This document shows, piece by piece, positions 43,560 through 52,293 of a stretch of DNA of 64,000 nucleotides (position 1 is the stretch's first letter; each line of letters opens with the position of its first letter). The position numbers were made by a program, and so were the translations under genes. Origin of the DNA: JADMIH01 sp036399775 (GTDB taxonomy: Bacteria; Chloroflexota; Chloroflexia; QHBQ01; JADMIH01); contig DASWMJ010000049.1 in the NCBI GenBank assembly GCA_036399775.1, positions 13,988 through 77,987 of the forward strand, in the 5' to 3' direction. Below the pieces are notes generated by a model. It ran no database searches and was not told where the DNA came from. It saw only the letters and a program-made list of their open reading frames with translations.

Positions 43560-43885
43560 CCGTATCCACCTGCGTATATATCTTGCAAAGGGGCGCAGTG
43601 GCGCTCCCGCGCTTGTGCGTCGCATCGGGCACGATAGTTGCTTAGGGAAATCGGGCAGTGGTCCGGGCGCTCCCACGATGTGCATAAAGGATGTTTATAA
43701 CCCTATTGACGGATTGAACCAAAAGGCGTATTTATCCGTTACATATTGTAAGAGACTTCGCAGGTCTCACATATGTCTCAATTGACGGAACAACGTTACA
43801 TATATAGATAAAGAAGCCCATATTCAAAATAATGCAAAATAATCCGCCGGTCCCATGCGGTGAGTTTTGGAAACGAGGTAAAAAG
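43560..43885. other. Intergenic region upstream of the TPR gene
   Basis: The first half has diffuse GCGCTCCC-containing repeats (43590-43680). The second half is AT-rich with a small hairpin GAGACTTCGCAGGTCTC (43751-43767) and a candidate promoter TTGACG (43782-43787), 17-base spacer, TAGATA. No gene. Confidence 0.5.
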
Positions 43886-44740
43886 ATGATGCAGAATCAA
43901 GCAGACGATAGAGCGAGACTGAAGAGAGTGCTCCCGGAGCAGGCGATAGCCCTGGCGATGCAAAACCGCTGGTCCGAAGCGGCGGACGTCAACCGGAAGA
44001 TAATCGAGCTTTATCCGAACGACTCGGACGCATACAACAGGCTGGGCAAGGCCCTCATGGAGATGGGGCGCTACCGCGACGCGCTGACCACCTACAAGAA
44101 GGCCATAGAGCTTGACCCCAACAATATAATCGCCAAGAAGAACGTCGAGAGGCTGGTCCACCTTGCCGACAAGGTGCCCGCGCTCCCCCAGGAGCCGGAG
44201 CGCCGCGAGAGCAAGGCCGCCGAGCGCGTCAATCCCACGATCTTCATCGAAGAGACCGGCAAGACCGGCCTGACCACCCTGGTCAGCACAGGCGCGCCGG
44301 AGGCCCTGCTCAAGCTAACCGCAGGCGACCGCGTGGAGCTTCGCGTCGCGGGCAACAGCCTTGAGGTATACGACGAAGAGGACCAGTTCGTGGGCAAGGT
44401 CGAGCCTAAGCTGGCGAAGCGTCTAATCGGGTTGCTGGAAGGCGGCAACCGCTACACGGCGGCTGTCACCACTGTCACCGAGAATTCGATAACCATCATC
44501 ATCCGCGAGACGTACCAGCACCCGTCGCAGCGAGGCAAGCTCTCCTTCCCTCCGAAGGCGCTGCCTGCCGGTGCGTACAGGCCCTACATGCGCGAAGGCG
44601 CTCTGCGCTACGGCATGGAAGAGGACGACGAGGGGATGATTGACTACGATTCCGACGATGCCGATGCGGATGTCGAAGAGGCCGATGAAGAGGCAGAGTA
44701 CGACGAAGCTGAAGCGGAAGAGGACGAAGAAGAGGTCTAA
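43886..44740 (+). CDS. TPR-repeat protein with acidic C-terminal tail
   Basis: 284 residues from the ATG at 43886, which has GAGG eight bases upstream; an upstream ATG at 43832 lacks a site. Two tetratricopeptide repeats (about 22-90; ALAMQNRWSEAADVNRKIIELYPND and AYNRLGKALMEMGRYRDALTTYKKAIELDPNN) should bind a peptide partner. A beta-rich domain (about 115-215; LKLTAGDRVELRVAGNSLEVYDEEDQFVGKVEPKLAKRL) resembles a small barrel. The last 50 residues are almost all Asp/Glu, as in chaperone-like or nucleic-acid-mimic tails. Cytoplasmic. Function unknown. Confidence 0.85.
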   Translation: MMQNQADDRARLKRVLPEQAIALAMQNRWSEAADVNRKIIELYPNDSDAYNRLGKALMEMGRYRDALTTYKKAIELDPNNIIAKKNVERLVHLADKVPALPQEPERRESKAAERVNPTIFIEETGKTGLTTLVSTGAPEALLKLTAGDRVELRVAGNSLEVYDEEDQFVGKVEPKLAKRLIGLLEGGNRYTAAVTTVTENSITIIIRETYQHPSQRGKLSFPPKALPAGAYRPYMREGALRYGMEEDDEGMIDYDSDDADADVEEADEEAEYDEAEAEEDEEEV

Positions 44741-44763
44741 CTTCTTCTAAAACAACTCTTTAC

Positions 44764-44810
44764 AAGAATAAGCAAAAATGGCGGCCATGCCGCCATTTTT
44801 GCTTATTCTT
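44764..44810. terminator. Bidirectional terminator, 22-bp stem
   Basis: Arms 44764-44785 and 44789-44810 are exactly complementary around CAT, with core ATGGCGGC flanked by AAAAA and TTTTT. Between convergent genes. Confidence 0.95.
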
Positions 44811-44824
44811 CGATAGATAGGAAA

Positions 44825-45223
44825 CTACCTGGGGATGACAAACGAGAGCGCGATAATCACGGCCAGACAAATCGCCGTCAGGATGATGAGCCTTCGGATG
44901 TCACTGCGAACGTAGCGCATCTCTTCCTCGATAGTGAGGGTATTCGCGGTCAATCGCGTGCGTGACGTTCGGGCGGCGGTGGCGGCACGTCTCTGCGTTG
45001 CCGTCGCGGCACTTGCTTGCGTCCTGCCCGGCGCTGTCATGGTGGTAGAGCGTGGCCGGGGAGGGGCAGGAATGCGTGTCTCGTCCCTACCATCATCCAT
45101 CATATCCGTCGTAGCGCTGGAGGTCACCCCACCGGCAAAACCTGTCCGCTGCCCCTGGGAAGCCATTCGCTTGCGCCACTGCTCTTCCTTGCTGCGCTGT
45201 GTTGTCTTAGTTTTCTTTACCAT
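44825..45223 (-). CDS. Small tail-anchored membrane protein
   Basis: 132 residues, ATG at 45223. The first 95 residues are Lys/Arg/Thr/Ala-rich and look disordered (TTQRSKEEQWRKRMASQGQR, then repeated Thr/Ala/Arg). A short helix IEEEMRYVRSDIRRL leads to one transmembrane segment (about 110-130; LIILTAICLAVIIALSFVI) at the very C-terminus. The basic, low-complexity N-terminus would face the cytoplasm and could touch nucleic acid or ribosomes. Unknown family. It lies 45 bases downstream of the DUF1232 gene, so the two form an operon. Confidence 0.75.
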   Translation of the reverse strand: MVKKTKTTQRSKEEQWRKRMASQGQRTGFAGGVTSSATTDMMDDGRDETRIPAPPRPRSTTMTAPGRTQASAATATQRRAATAARTSRTRLTANTLTIEEEMRYVRSDIRRLIILTAICLAVIIALSFVIPR

Positions 45224-45268
45224 CTTTGTTCCTCGCTCCTCTTCGTCGCTCCCATGTAGTTGTATGGC

Positions 45269-45664
45269 CTAATTATCTTCAGACCCTAGCACTCTGTACT
45301 CCCCTTCAATAGACCGGGTAGGCTCGCCCGACGTACCGCGAGGCGGGGCATTCCAGTAGGTTGAACCATCTCCAGCCGGGCGTGTTGGGCGGCTCGTATC
45401 TGGCCGAGCATCCATCCCCATCGCTTGCCTGTGCTCCTCGACCACGGGTTGCGGTGAGAAACGCGCGATCAGGCTCAAGCCGAGCAACACCACTCCCAGA
45501 TCGTCTAATTGCCCCAGGCCCAACAATATGTCTGGGATGAAATCTATAGGCGAGAAAAAGTAGAGAAGGACCAGCAGAGGGATACCCACCTTCACCCAGC
45601 TGGGCACGCGTGGGTCGTTTATCAACCGCCAGGCAAGGCGGCCTTTTTGAATTATATCGCTCAT
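45269..45664 (-). CDS. DUF1232 (YkvA-like) membrane protein
   Basis: 131 residues. The core PSWVKVGIPLLVLLYFFSPIDFIPDILLGLGQLDDLGVVLLGL is the DUF1232 signature, with two hydrophobic segments (about 22-40 and 50-68) joined by SPIDFIPD. The C-terminal 60 residues are polar and Pro-rich. Function unknown; members are small membrane proteins. A TATAAT on the minus strand (45721-45716) is a candidate -10. Confidence 0.9.
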   Translation of the reverse strand: MSDIIQKGRLAWRLINDPRVPSWVKVGIPLLVLLYFFSPIDFIPDILLGLGQLDDLGVVLLGLSLIARFSPQPVVEEHRQAMGMDARPDTSRPTRPAGDGSTYWNAPPRGTSGEPTRSIEGEYRVLGSEDN

Positions 45665-45747
45665 ACTGGCGTTCTCTTCAACGATTTCGGGTTAGCGCGC
45701 AAGACAGGTCACACTATTATAAGGCACGCCCGCCTCTTTATGCAAAC

Positions 45748-45777
45748 TTGACAGCCCGCGCTCAGATGTGATATATT
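45748..45777 (+). promoter_or_regulatory. Promoter of tRNA-Cys
   Basis: Consensus TTGACA (45748-45753), an 18-base spacer and TATATT (45772-45777), ending 16 bases before the tRNA. Typical of a strong stable-RNA promoter. Confidence 0.8.
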
Positions 45778-45793
45778 CTCTTGTCGTCAGCAC

Positions 45794-45867
45794 GGCACCG
45801 TGGCCAAGTGGCAAGGCAGAGCTCTGCAAAAGCTCGACCAGCGGTTCGAATCCGCTCGGTGCCTCCA
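45794..45867 (+). tRNA. tRNA-Cys (anticodon GCA)
   Basis: A 74-base cloverleaf including the encoded CCA. Acceptor stem GGCACCG/CGGTGCC, anticodon stem GAGCT/AGCTC with loop CTGCAAA, T-arm GCGGTTCGAATCCGC. The discriminator base is U73, an identity element of tRNA-Cys. Confidence 0.97.
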
Positions 45868-45920
45868 ACCTCTCCTCCCTCTCTTCCATCAGGACCCCAC
45901 TGCGGTCCGCCCCTCCGCTT

Positions 45921-46211
45921 ATGATAGTAGGCACCGCCAGGCTGACCCTTTACCTGCCTGAAAATTACTCCCTCAAAGACAAGCGCCACGATGTCAAGTC
46001 CCTAATAGCGCGCACCGTCAACCAGTTCCACGTAGCAGCCGCCGAAGTAGGCGACCACGACAACTGGACGCAGGCCATCATAGGCGTCGCCTGCGTGAGC
46101 ACCGAAGCCCGCCACGCCAACGAAGTCCTCTCCAAAGTAGTCAACTTCATAGAGAACAACCTCCAGGAAGGCGGGTTGCAAGACTACGAGATAGAGATAG
46201 TCCACCTGTAG
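45921..46211 (+). CDS. DUF503 family protein (YlxP-like)
   Basis: 96 residues from the ATG at 45921, 54 bases after the tRNA; the longer frame runs back through the tRNA gene and is not real. The whole protein matches the DUF503 pattern: IVGTARLTLYLPENYSLKDKRHDVKSLIARTVNQFHVAAAEVGDHDNWTQAIIGVACVS. It is a small ferredoxin-like fold. In many bacteria this gene lies near infB and rbfA, suggesting a link to translation, but that context is absent here. It may be co-transcribed with the tRNA. Confidence 0.88.
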   Translation: MIVGTARLTLYLPENYSLKDKRHDVKSLIARTVNQFHVAAAEVGDHDNWTQAIIGVACVSTEARHANEVLSKVVNFIENNLQEGGLQDYEIEIVHL

Positions 46212-46252
46212 AGGGCAATAAAGACTCCATCCATTTGCCACCCCACCATCCT

Positions 46253-46364
46253 TGTCATTCTGAGCGCAGCGAAGAATCTCGTCCCTCGCGTAGATGCTTA
46301 TCCAGGCGCGTAAAGGCAAGATAATGCGCGAGGGACGAGATTCTTCGCTGCGCTCAGAATGACA
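46253..46364. repeat. Family-A inverted repeat
   Basis: Arms TGTCATTCTGAGCGCAGCGA and its complement, in a perfect match including AGAATCTCGTCCCTCGCG. The centre contains GTAGATGCTTAT, also found inside the copies at 27303 and 55143. Confidence 0.92.
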
Positions 46365-46424
46365 TGGTCCGCCCGTATCTGCTCATTATAGATACGTTTG
46401 CCTAGCATGGCAGGAGCAAGCCCA

Positions 46425-46453
46425 TTGACAACTCACTTCCTCAATGCTAAAGT
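46425..46453 (+). promoter_or_regulatory. Candidate promoter of the FPETG-domain gene
   Basis: TTGACA (46425-46430), a 17-base spacer and TAAAGT (46448-46453), about 40 bases before the ATG. Confidence 0.55.
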
Positions 46454-46492
46454 GGGCGATAAACTGGCATAGAAGACACTCGAAGGAGGAAG

Positions 46493-47698
46493 ATGATGGC
46501 TTTGCGTAGACCGGGCTTATTGCTGTTTGCTCTTTTGCTGGCGTTGACCTCAACCGCCTTTCCCACGACGATCACACACGCACAGGGGAACAGCCGGACG
46601 TTCCCGGAAACAGGCAAGACCGTAAGCGGCAGGTTCTTTACGTATTGGGAGGGTCACGGTGGGCTGGCGCAACAGGGCTACCCCATTACCGAAGAGATAC
46701 AGGAGACGAGCGCCACCGACGGCAAGATATACACCGTGCAGTATTTCGAGCGGGCAGTGTTCGAGTATCACCCGGAGAACAAGGCTCCCAACGACGTGTT
46801 GCTCCAACTGCTAGGCGTCTTCCTGTATGGCGATAAGTACCCGGAGGGGGCGCCCGGCGAAACGCCTAACGAGGAGCCAGGGTCGCGCCTCTTCAATGAG
46901 ACGCAGCAGAGGCTGGGCGGCATCTTCCTGCAATACTGGACCACACACGGCGGGTTAGCCCAGCAGGGGCTTCCTATCTCCGACGAGTTTGAGGAGAAGA
47001 GCGACCTGGACGGTAAGACCTACAAGGTGCAGTATTTCGAGCGTGCGGTATTCGAGTATCACCCGGAGAAACAGCCCCCGTTCAACGTATTGCTATCCCA
47101 ACTCGGCACCTTCAGGAACAGGGCCAACTACGGGACGCTGGCCAGGCAATTGAACGGCACCGGCAACCAGCAGCCGACGGCACCGTTCGCGCTCAAGGCG
47201 GGCCTGGCGATATTTCAGAGTGTGCGCGCCAATACAGATGGCTACTTTTATATTGACCTGCATGATGCGGCAGGAAAGAATGTGGCTACTGTAGGATACG
47301 GTAGCGGGCCTCGCGATGTATCTTCAGCAGTCAACGTACCCCAGGACGGTATGTATGTGCTGGACGTGCAGGCGGAAGAGGGATGGACCGTCAATGTTTC
47401 GCAGCCTAAAGCCACGTATTCTCCCCCACCTGCCACGCAGAGTTGGAGCGGCCACGCATTACAGACAACGGGCCTCTTTTCTCTCAAGGCCGGGCCTGCA
47501 ACGTTCCACGTAGTAAGCGCAGGCAACAAGGAAGAGTTCCGGGTCTACCTGTTGGACGCCAACGGGGTAGGCATAGGGACTATTGCCAACGCCACAGGCC
47601 CCGGAGATGTAACGACCACCTCAGAAATCCCAGCCGATGGCGTCTACATCATCGAGATACAGGTTGACGCTGACTGGACGCTCGAAGTGCAGCAGTAA
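46493..47698 (+). CDS. Secreted protein with two FPETG domains and two C-terminal beta repeats
   Basis: 401 residues; ATG at 46493 or the adjacent in-frame ATG at 46496, behind AAGGAGGA. A signal peptide (1-30) is followed by two ~90-residue domains (about 37-123 and 137-217) with FPETG or FNETQ, RFFTYWEGHGG and FLQYWTTHGG, QQGYPI and VQYFERAVFEYHPE. The C-terminal half holds two similar ~75-residue repeats, starting FALKAGLAIFQSV and FSLKAGPATFHVV and ending VPQDGMYVLDVQAEEGW and IPADGVYIIEIQVDADW. No anchor is visible, so it is probably released or wall-bound. Role unknown. Confidence 0.85.
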   Translation: MMALRRPGLLLFALLLALTSTAFPTTITHAQGNSRTFPETGKTVSGRFFTYWEGHGGLAQQGYPITEEIQETSATDGKIYTVQYFERAVFEYHPENKAPNDVLLQLLGVFLYGDKYPEGAPGETPNEEPGSRLFNETQQRLGGIFLQYWTTHGGLAQQGLPISDEFEEKSDLDGKTYKVQYFERAVFEYHPEKQPPFNVLLSQLGTFRNRANYGTLARQLNGTGNQQPTAPFALKAGLAIFQSVRANTDGYFYIDLHDAAGKNVATVGYGSGPRDVSSAVNVPQDGMYVLDVQAEEGWTVNVSQPKATYSPPPATQSWSGHALQTTGLFSLKAGPATFHVVSAGNKEEFRVYLLDANGVGIGTIANATGPGDVTTTSEIPADGVYIIEIQVDADWTLEVQQ

Positions 47699-47727
47699 GC
47701 TTTGCAATGAGCGTTCAGAATAAAGTG

Positions 47728-47760
47728 TCGTAGGGGCGGACCTGCGTGTCCGCCCTACGA
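47728..47760. repeat. Family-B-like hairpin repeat
   Basis: CGTAGGGGCGGAC with the complementary GTCCGCCCTACGA: a tight stem of 13 pairs with one mismatch, 30 bases after the stop. It may terminate transcription. Confidence 0.75.
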
Positions 47761-47913
47761 TTCGATCTAGAGGAATGCGGTGGTAGAGAGAGGATGGTGG
47801 GAGTGTAACCCCCCTCGTATTGATTCGTACTAGGCCTCATTTGAACTAATGGGCGTCGCAACCTGCCTGGGACTGACTGGTTTGTCCTCCCATTATCTTG
47901 AAGGAGGTTCGCC

Positions 47914-49236
47914 GTGAGAAAGGGCATAGTTCGAGTCGGGGTCGTGTTGGCGGGTTTGCTTCTATTGATAGCAAGCCTGGTTTATCTGTCCGTATCAACC
48001 GCTCTGGCAGGTAGCGGAACGGTTGGATCGGAAGTTTCGCAGGCGTTAGCGCCCGCAGGTGGCGGTGAGAGCCAGATGGCTCCACGCCCCCGCACAAATA
48101 CACCCACGCGCACGCCCGCGAGGACACCTACCCGCACCCCTACGCCTATGAATACGCCGACGAATACCCCCATTCCCAGTTGTGGGCTGGCGTGGCGCGA
48201 TGTTCCCGCCGCCAATCCGGGATCTGCCTTGTACGGGATAGAGGTAGTATCGGCCAACGACATTTGGGCGGTTGGGCTTGACTATACGGGGCCTACAGCT
48301 CGAACGCTGATCGAACATTGGAACGGCACGCAGTGGGCTATCGTGCCCAGCCCCAATGTCGGTACAGAGTCTTCTTATCTCTTCAAGGTATCAGCCGTCT
48401 CTGCGAGCGATATCTGGGCTATCGGTACCCATAACGGTCGCACCCTGGCGCTGCACTGGGATGGTGCGCAGTGGAGCATCGTGTCCACCCCCAACCCCGG
48501 CACGAACGAGAACTATCTGCTGGACGTAAAAGCGGTGTCGGCCAACGATGTGTGGGCGGTAGGATACTTCCGGAGCGGCTCACCTTATCCTTTCCAGATG
48601 TTCATAGCACACTGGGATGGCAAATCGTGGAGCCAGGTGCCCAGCCCGAACACGGGCTTCTTCTCCAACGTGCTGACTTCGGTAGATGCGATCTCGGCCA
48701 ACGACATATGGGCGGTGGGTTACTCTATGGCTCAGAACGCCCCCGCCAGCCAGACGCAGACGCTGACGATACACTGGAACGGGAGCAGCTGGAGCGTCGT
48801 GCCAAGCGGGTCCTTCAACCAACTCAACTCGGTATCGGCGGTGTCGAGCAATGACGTTTGGGCCGTGGGGAGCAACGAGCTTTACGACATTACTATGCAC
48901 TGGAACGGCAGCTTCTGGAGCGAGGTGCCAAGCCCCGAACCAGGCAATAACTCAATCAACCTGAACGACGTGGAGGCGATATCGTCCAACGACGTGTGGG
49001 CGGTGGGTTATTACGAATCTCTCGCCGTAGGCGGCACCGTACCTCTGATGATACATTGGGACGGCACGCAGTGGAACCAGGTTGAGCGCGACTGGGGTAC
49101 CGCACCGGACTTCCTGACGGCGGTGGACGCTGTATCCTCGACCGATGTGTGGGCAGCAGGGTACAACTATACCGACGGCCTCTTCTTTGTTCACTATAGC
49201 GACCCGTGTGCGCTTCCGGACGGTGGTAAGCGGTAG
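47914..49236 (+). CDS. Secreted repeat protein, probable beta-propeller
   Basis: 440 residues, GTG start at 47914 with AAGGAGG upstream. An N-terminal hydrophobic segment (about 6-30; VGVVLAGLLLLIASLVYLSVS) is a signal anchor or signal peptide. A Pro/Thr-rich linker (about 52-88) precedes seven or so repeats of about 48 residues with the core ANDIWAVGY and HWNGTQW-VPSPN. The period and pattern suggest a seven-bladed propeller outside the cell. Ligand unknown. A hairpin terminator follows at 49274. Confidence 0.82.
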   Translation: MRKGIVRVGVVLAGLLLLIASLVYLSVSTALAGSGTVGSEVSQALAPAGGGESQMAPRPRTNTPTRTPARTPTRTPTPMNTPTNTPIPSCGLAWRDVPAANPGSALYGIEVVSANDIWAVGLDYTGPTARTLIEHWNGTQWAIVPSPNVGTESSYLFKVSAVSASDIWAIGTHNGRTLALHWDGAQWSIVSTPNPGTNENYLLDVKAVSANDVWAVGYFRSGSPYPFQMFIAHWDGKSWSQVPSPNTGFFSNVLTSVDAISANDIWAVGYSMAQNAPASQTQTLTIHWNGSSWSVVPSGSFNQLNSVSAVSSNDVWAVGSNELYDITMHWNGSFWSEVPSPEPGNNSINLNDVEAISSNDVWAVGYYESLAVGGTVPLMIHWDGTQWNQVERDWGTAPDFLTAVDAVSSTDVWAAGYNYTDGLFFVHYSDPCALPDGGKR

Positions 49237-49273
49237 ATATATAGTGCGGCGGTAGCGGTTGTAAAAGGTAGAG

Positions 49274-49314
49274 CTAGACCCGGCAGGGAGGGCGTCCCTC
49301 TTTGCCGGGTCTAG
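49274..49314 (+). terminator. Hairpin terminator after the propeller gene
   Basis: CTAGACCCGGCA...TGCCGGGTCTAG arms with an inner GGGAGGG/CCCTC stem; inner mismatches are G-U pairs in RNA. There is no long T-run. Confidence 0.7.
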
Positions 49315-49354
49315 TTGCGTTGATTGCAATAAGGTGGTTCTATTTAGAATACGA

Positions 49355-49383
49355 TTGACACCCCTCCGTTTCCACAATATACT
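49355..49383 (+). promoter_or_regulatory. Promoter of the SLH amidase gene
   Basis: TTGACA (49355-49360), a 17-base spacer and TATACT (49378-49383), near-consensus, about 45 bases before the ATG. Confidence 0.8.
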
Positions 49384-49428
49384 CGGCCTTGCTACCACCC
49401 ATTCCTTTACCTTGCGGAGGCATTGTCA

Positions 49429-52200
49429 ATGCGCCCATCGCACAATAAATCTTGGGTCTACCTCTTGCGTAGGCGCAGGTCATATTACAATCTTGCCCTG
49501 TCGGCGCTGGTCCTGGCCGCCACCTGCCTGCTCCCCTATGGAGCGTCGGCCAGTCGCCAGCCTACGGGCGCGGGCAGCGTGCCCCAATCTCCCCTGGTGA
49601 CGGGGGCTGATTACACGCTCAAAGGCTCCCAGTTTCAGACCGGGCCGTCCGATGCTAAAGAGAAGTCCCTCAAGGGCGACCTGATGCTGCCCCCAGGCAC
49701 GCGTGAGGCCACTTACACCTCGGACACCACGAAAGCCCCCATCAGCTTTACGGACGTTGCGCCCCACTGGCGGGTTACCACGCCGGAAGGCACCTCCATA
49801 GACGTAGAGCTACGCACCAGCCCCGATGGGCAGGTGTGGGGCGCTTGGCTGGCAACCGACCTTGAAGAGCTAGAGATGCCGCAGGATAGCGGCGCGGAGC
49901 AATTCGGCGGGGTGATACCCGTCGGGCAGAACGAGCGCACGCACCGCTACGTGCAAAGCCGACTCACCCTGAGGACGACCAACCCCGCGCTCACGCCAGT
50001 CTTCAAGGAACTGACCTATACCTTCATCAATTCCGGTGTCACTCCTAAGCCGCCTAAGCCCCAGGCTATGGCTCAGGGCACCCCCTCGGACATCCCGAAG
50101 CCCCTCATGGTGTCGCGCAAGGAGTGGGGTTCGCCGCAAGGGCAGAGCAGCCCCAAGTGGACGCCCAAGTACAAACGCGTCACCCACGTCATCATCCACC
50201 ACACCGCCACGCCCAACAACGATACCGACTTCCCGGCTCGCGTGCGCGCGATCTGGTACTTTCACACGTACACGCGGGGCTGGGGGGACATCGGCTACAA
50301 CTACGTGATTGACCCCAACGGCGTCATCTACGAGGGCCGCGCTGGCGGGGACGACGTAGAAGCGGGCCATGCTTACCCGTTCAACAACGGCAGCATGGGC
50401 GTCGGCATGCTGGGCAACTTCATGACCGCCGCGCCCACTACCTCCGCGCAGTCGGCGTTGATAGACCTCATCTCGTGGAAGGTGAACCAGCGCGGCATTG
50501 ACCCGCAGGGCACGGCCTCCTTCACCGGCTACACCAACTGCGGCGGCAAAATCACCTACACCCGCCCCACCATAGCGGGGCACCGCGACTACAGGGGGGA
50601 GGCGTGCGGCAAGCCCTTCAACGCCACTACCTGCCCTGGCGACAGGCTGTGGAGTATGCTCCCGCAAATCAGGTCATCCATCATCGCGGAGCAGCCTCCC
50701 CTGCGAGCGGCGTTCACCCAGCACGACACGCCGGGCAACATCTCGCCGGGCGCAACCGTTGACGTGCATTTGAGCATGAGGAACAGCGGCTCGCTGACGT
50801 GGCCCGCTTCCGGCCAGGGGGCCGTGATGCTCGGCTACCAATGGTATACGCCCGACGGCAAGCTGGTCAAGACTGGTTGGAAGGACATCAAGACGCCCCT
50901 CACCCGCAACGTGCCGTTCGCGGATACCATCACCGTTACGGCCCAACTGAACGCTCCCACGAACATAGGGCACTACACCGTCGTGTGGGATATGTTCAGG
51001 GATGGGCAGGGCTGGTTCAACGACCAGGGGTCGCTGCCCCTGCGCGTTGATGTGGTGGTAGGCAAAGGCGGCACGGACAAGCTGGCACCCAAGTCCACCG
51101 TACTCCCCCTGCCGATTTACAGCAACAGCCCGGAGATAGTCGTGCGATGGGCGGGCGAGGACGAGCCGAAAGGTTCGGGCATCGTGTCATACGACGTGCA
51201 GTCCCGCATCGTGCCGAACGGCGCGTGGACCGACTGGCAATCAGCTACCGCGCAGGTCCAGGCGACATTCGACGGTGAAGACGGCTATACATACGAGTTC
51301 CGTTCCCGCGCCCGCGACGCCGCAGGCAACGTCGAGGAGTGGCCTGAGAAGGGCGGGGCATATACGACGGTAGACACTCGGCCACCGTCCCTCGACATAT
51401 TCACGCCCGTGAACGGCGCTCACGTCATGCCTGGGCCGCTGGTGATCACGGGCACGACCGAGCCGGGCACGTTCGTCGCGGTGAATGACAAGCGCGCCGA
51501 GGAAGTGAACGGGGTTTTCACGTCAACAGTGACCGCAGCCGGGCGGGACTTCCTGGTACACGTCACGGCAGCCGACCCCGCGGGCAACGTGTCGCGCATA
51601 GAAGTGACGGTACAGGCCGCACCCCGGTACAACGACGTCCCTATGACCCACCCCGCCTTCACCGCCGTTGAGTATCTGAGTGACCGCAACATCATCGCGG
51701 GCTATAGCGACGGGTCGTTCAGGCCGGACGCGCCTCTCACGCGTGCCCAGCTCGCGAAGATACTCGCCGCCACCTTCCAGTGGGGGCTGATAAAGCCACT
51801 CGAAAGTCGCTTTACCGATGTGGCTACCGATAGCTGGATGTTTCCTTACGTGGAGACCGCCGTCGCCAGGGTTGCGATGGAGGGGTACGACGACGGCACG
51901 TTCCGCCCCAACACAACCGTTCCCTGGAGCGCGGTGGTGCGCTCACTGGCGCAGGTGGAGCACTGGGACCGCACGACCTTCAGGGCATGGCTCTTCCTGG
52001 ACGCGCCCGCAGGGCATTGGTCCGCGAAATATATGGCAAGCGTATCAAAGTTGGCTACTGTCAACGAGGACGGCTTCTTCTCTCCCAATTACCAGGCTAA
52101 CAGGGCGCAGATCGGCCAGATGATCTACACAGTCATCATGCACAAGGCCGAAGAGGCCGAGCCACCCGACAGGGATGACGACCACAACGGCCAGGAATAG
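49429..52200 (+). CDS. Secreted N-acetylmuramoyl-L-alanine amidase (PGRP-like) with SLH domains
   Basis: 923 residues from the ATG at 49429 (GCGGAGG nine bases upstream; a TTG two codons earlier is also possible). A signal peptide (about 1-46) is followed by a beta-rich region (50-195), then an Amidase_2/PGRP domain (about 225-420): THVIIHHTATPNNDTDFP with the zinc His, GWGDIGYNYVIDPNGVIYEGRAGG, IAGHRDYRGEACGKPFNATTCPGD with the second His and Cys ligand. Ig-like and Big-type domains (about 425-735) lead to SLH repeats (about 740-910; FTAVEYLSDRNIIAGYSDGSFRPDAPLTRAQLAK). It should cleave the muramoyl-alanine bond in peptidoglycan while bound to the wall. Confidence 0.93.
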   Translation: MRPSHNKSWVYLLRRRRSYYNLALSALVLAATCLLPYGASASRQPTGAGSVPQSPLVTGADYTLKGSQFQTGPSDAKEKSLKGDLMLPPGTREATYTSDTTKAPISFTDVAPHWRVTTPEGTSIDVELRTSPDGQVWGAWLATDLEELEMPQDSGAEQFGGVIPVGQNERTHRYVQSRLTLRTTNPALTPVFKELTYTFINSGVTPKPPKPQAMAQGTPSDIPKPLMVSRKEWGSPQGQSSPKWTPKYKRVTHVIIHHTATPNNDTDFPARVRAIWYFHTYTRGWGDIGYNYVIDPNGVIYEGRAGGDDVEAGHAYPFNNGSMGVGMLGNFMTAAPTTSAQSALIDLISWKVNQRGIDPQGTASFTGYTNCGGKITYTRPTIAGHRDYRGEACGKPFNATTCPGDRLWSMLPQIRSSIIAEQPPLRAAFTQHDTPGNISPGATVDVHLSMRNSGSLTWPASGQGAVMLGYQWYTPDGKLVKTGWKDIKTPLTRNVPFADTITVTAQLNAPTNIGHYTVVWDMFRDGQGWFNDQGSLPLRVDVVVGKGGTDKLAPKSTVLPLPIYSNSPEIVVRWAGEDEPKGSGIVSYDVQSRIVPNGAWTDWQSATAQVQATFDGEDGYTYEFRSRARDAAGNVEEWPEKGGAYTTVDTRPPSLDIFTPVNGAHVMPGPLVITGTTEPGTFVAVNDKRAEEVNGVFTSTVTAAGRDFLVHVTAADPAGNVSRIEVTVQAAPRYNDVPMTHPAFTAVEYLSDRNIIAGYSDGSFRPDAPLTRAQLAKILAATFQWGLIKPLESRFTDVATDSWMFPYVETAVARVAMEGYDDGTFRPNTTVPWSAVVRSLAQVEHWDRTTFRAWLFLDAPAGHWSAKYMASVSKLATVNEDGFFSPNYQANRAQIGQMIYTVIMHKAEEAEPPDRDDDHNGQE

Positions 52201-52226
52201 GCATTCAATCCGGCCACGCAAATAAT

Positions 52227-52283
52227 AACCAATAAAAAGGCTCGGTTGAGCGTTCCACGCTCAACCGAGCCTTTTTATTGGTT
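52227..52283. terminator. Bidirectional terminator, 26-bp stem
   Basis: Arms 52227-52252 and 52258-52283, perfectly complementary, loop TTCCA, with AATAAAAAGG and CCTTTTTATT outside the GC core. Serves the amidase gene and, on the other strand, the yggT gene. Confidence 0.95.
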
Positions 52284-52293
52284 GTTTCGACTT

